Below, in pieces: positions 62,880-64,000 of a stretch of 64,000 nucleotides of DNA. Each line of letters starts with the position of its first letter. The stretch's first letter is position 1. Where the stretch lies: NCBI RefSeq assembly GCF_902150045.1, contig NZ_CABFVU010000001.1, positions 2,852,001 through 2,916,000 of the forward strand. Reading direction: 5' to 3'. The stretch is from Chitinophaga polysaccharea (lineage in GTDB: Bacteria > Bacteroidota > Bacteroidia > Chitinophagales > Chitinophagaceae). The notes beneath the pieces are model-generated. The model made no database searches. It worked only from the letters and a program-made list of their open reading frames with translations, and was not told the DNA's origin. Both the position numbers and the translations under genes were made by a program.

Positions 62880-64000
62880 TCAGTAACCTGTATTTTGCGG
62901 ATACTTGTCGCCGGTAATGGTCCTGTCTATCTGGCTTTGAGGAATTGGCCTCAGCATATGCTTGTCTTTAATATTCGCCCCTGCATCGGGGTTATGTAAT
63001 TTTACACGCTCTATCAGTTTCTTTGTTCTCACCAAATCCAGCCAGCGGGTTTGTTCACCTACCAACTCGCGTGCGCGTTCGTCAAGGATAAAGTCCAGTG
63101 TTACATCAGCCGGCGTAATAGCCATGGCTGCGGCGTTCCCGGTAGGATATGCCGCGCGCCCGCGTACAACATTAATATATTGTGCGGCACTGGCATTATC
63201 ACCAATATTGAAAGCCGCTTCTGCAGCCAGCAGGTAGGTTTCGGCCAGGCGATAGGCAATCACCGGTCTTACTGATGGATCATTTATACTTGCCCTTTTA
63301 GTATCCTGGTATTTGAGCATGGTGGGAAATAACTGCAGGGTGTACTTTCTTGGCGGCACCAGCAGGTAGCGTGTTGAGTTAATCTCAGCATCGCTCACAT
63401 CCACTCCCGGCATATAAATAGCCGTATCGCCAAGTGCATATTTGGGAACCCCATTTACCTTGGGGATCTTATCGGCAGAATTAGACAGCCATACTGATTG
63501 AAATGTTTTGTAATAGCGGGTGTCGTTGGTTTTATCGGCAAAGCAGGTATCGCTCATCCAGCGGGTGGGCTCCACGCGTGCAAACGGCCGTCCGTAGGCC
63601 ATGGAGCGAACCAGGCCCGGGAAATTCTCATACCCCATTACATAGTGAAAGTTTAATTCGTTGCTGTTGTTGTTATAAGTCAGGTTGGAAGTATGTTGCA
63701 CACTCCATAATACCTCCTTGCTTGCCTCGTTGCCTTCCGCGTATACGGATGCAAAATCCGGCAGCAGGGCAAGACCCAGGCCTGCGCTATTATCAATCAG
63801 GCCTTTCGCGGTGGAATATGCATTCTGAAAATCGTCAGGTTGTTTAGCATCAGAGTATGCCCTGGTGAGGTATACTTTTGCCAGCAGGTGCGATGCTGCC
63901 GCCGCGGTAGCCTTACCTGGCAATACGCCGTTTTGCACAGGGCTTGGCGGTAACCCGGCAATGGCATCTTTTAAATCCTGGATAATAAAATTGTAAACAT
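62880..64000 (-). CDS. SusD/RagB-family lipoprotein (N-terminus beyond window)
   Basis: The frame is open to the right edge; reading back from the GTG at 63938 gives VYNFIIQDLKDAIAGLPPSP, so the true start lies past 64000. Visible SusD features: ATAAAASHLLAKVYLTRAYS (TPR-like), VIAYRLAETYLLAAEAAFNI, QYINVVRGRAAYPTG, LDFILDERARELVGEQTRWL and the closing LRPIPQSQIDRTITGDKYPQ. The partner SusC should be just outside the window. It precedes GH130, which suggests a mannose-containing or other hemicellulose-type substrate. Confidence 0.92.
   Translation of the reverse strand, partial: VYNFIIQDLKDAIAGLPPSPVQNGVLPGKATAAAASHLLAKVYLTRAYSDAKQPDDFQNAYSTAKGLIDNSAGLGLALLPDFASVYAEGNEASKEVLWSVQHTSNLTYNNNSNELNFHYVMGYENFPGLVRSMAYGRPFARVEPTRWMSDTCFADKTNDTRYYKTFQSVWLSNSADKIPKVNGVPKYALGDTAIYMPGVDVSDAEINSTRYLLVPPRKYTLQLFPTMLKYQDTKRASINDPSVRPVIAYRLAETYLLAAEAAFNIGDNASAAQYINVVRGRAAYPTGNAAAMAITPADVTLDFILDERARELVGEQTRWLDLVRTKKLIERVKLHNPDAGANIKDKHMLRPIPQSQIDRTITGDKYPQNTGY

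Noticed and set aside
1..64000. CRISPR array, rRNA operon, complete tRNA, intact transposase
   Set aside because: Looked for regularly spaced repeats, rRNA-like conserved blocks, cloverleaf sequences and transposase frames; none was found beyond the tRNA fragment and the MITE-like element.

Overview
The window is a Bacteroidota chromosome segment, most like Chitinophagaceae (Chitinophaga and relatives). This is inferred from SusC/SusD pairs, a propeller/Y_Y_Y sensor kinase with an AraC-type response regulator, ECF sigma/FecR/STN-receptor signalling, many secreted lipoproteins, orphan FtsX-type permeases, and starts that mostly lack a Shine-Dalgarno sequence. No rRNA, complete tRNA, CRISPR array or intact transposase was seen.

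Layout. (1) 1-7.9 kb is an AT-rich accessory region. It holds three paralogous proline-rich lipoproteins with HExxH zincin motifs, each followed by a small exported protein. Four of the small proteins form one family, three of them in tandem. One lipoprotein has an in-frame TAG and one small gene is frameshifted. (2) 8-13 kb has a decayed copy of the 26-kb sensor kinase, then an AraC-controlled oxidoreductase cluster (NmrA-like, Old Yellow Enzyme, SDR). (3) 14-15.3 kb is decayed DNA ending at a tRNA 3' remnant. (4) 16-26 kb holds Hsp20, a lipoprotein, a CPA2 antiporter, an imine-reductase-like enzyme with its AraC regulator, a TolB-like remnant, an FtsX permease, a serine hydrolase and a MITE-like inverted repeat. 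(5) 26-37 kb is a polysaccharide utilisation locus: split two-component system, SusD, SusC and GH105, suggesting pectin/rhamnogalacturonan. (6) 37.5-53.4 kb is a long ECF sigma/FecR/TonB-receptor operon carrying two DUF4397-like lipoproteins, four fasciclin lipoproteins and an Oar-like receptor, closed by a 29-bp hairpin. (7) 54-56.5 kb encodes kynureninase and tryptophan 2,3-dioxygenase. (8) 56.5-61 kb is a copper regulon (HMA chaperone, 2Fe-2S reductase, CopA, HMA-AraC fusion regulator). (9) 61.6-64 kb has GH130 and a SusD that runs off the right edge.

The most useful observations are two. First, the HExxH lipoprotein/partner cassettes look like an effector-inhibitor or polymorphic-toxin-like system. 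Second, direct repeats with an exact 21-bp period recur in seven upstream regions. Three of these form one shared operator across the copper genes; others lie beside AraC genes or upstream of the sensor kinase and the FtsX permease. A separate 24-bp box is shared by the susC and GH105 upstream regions.
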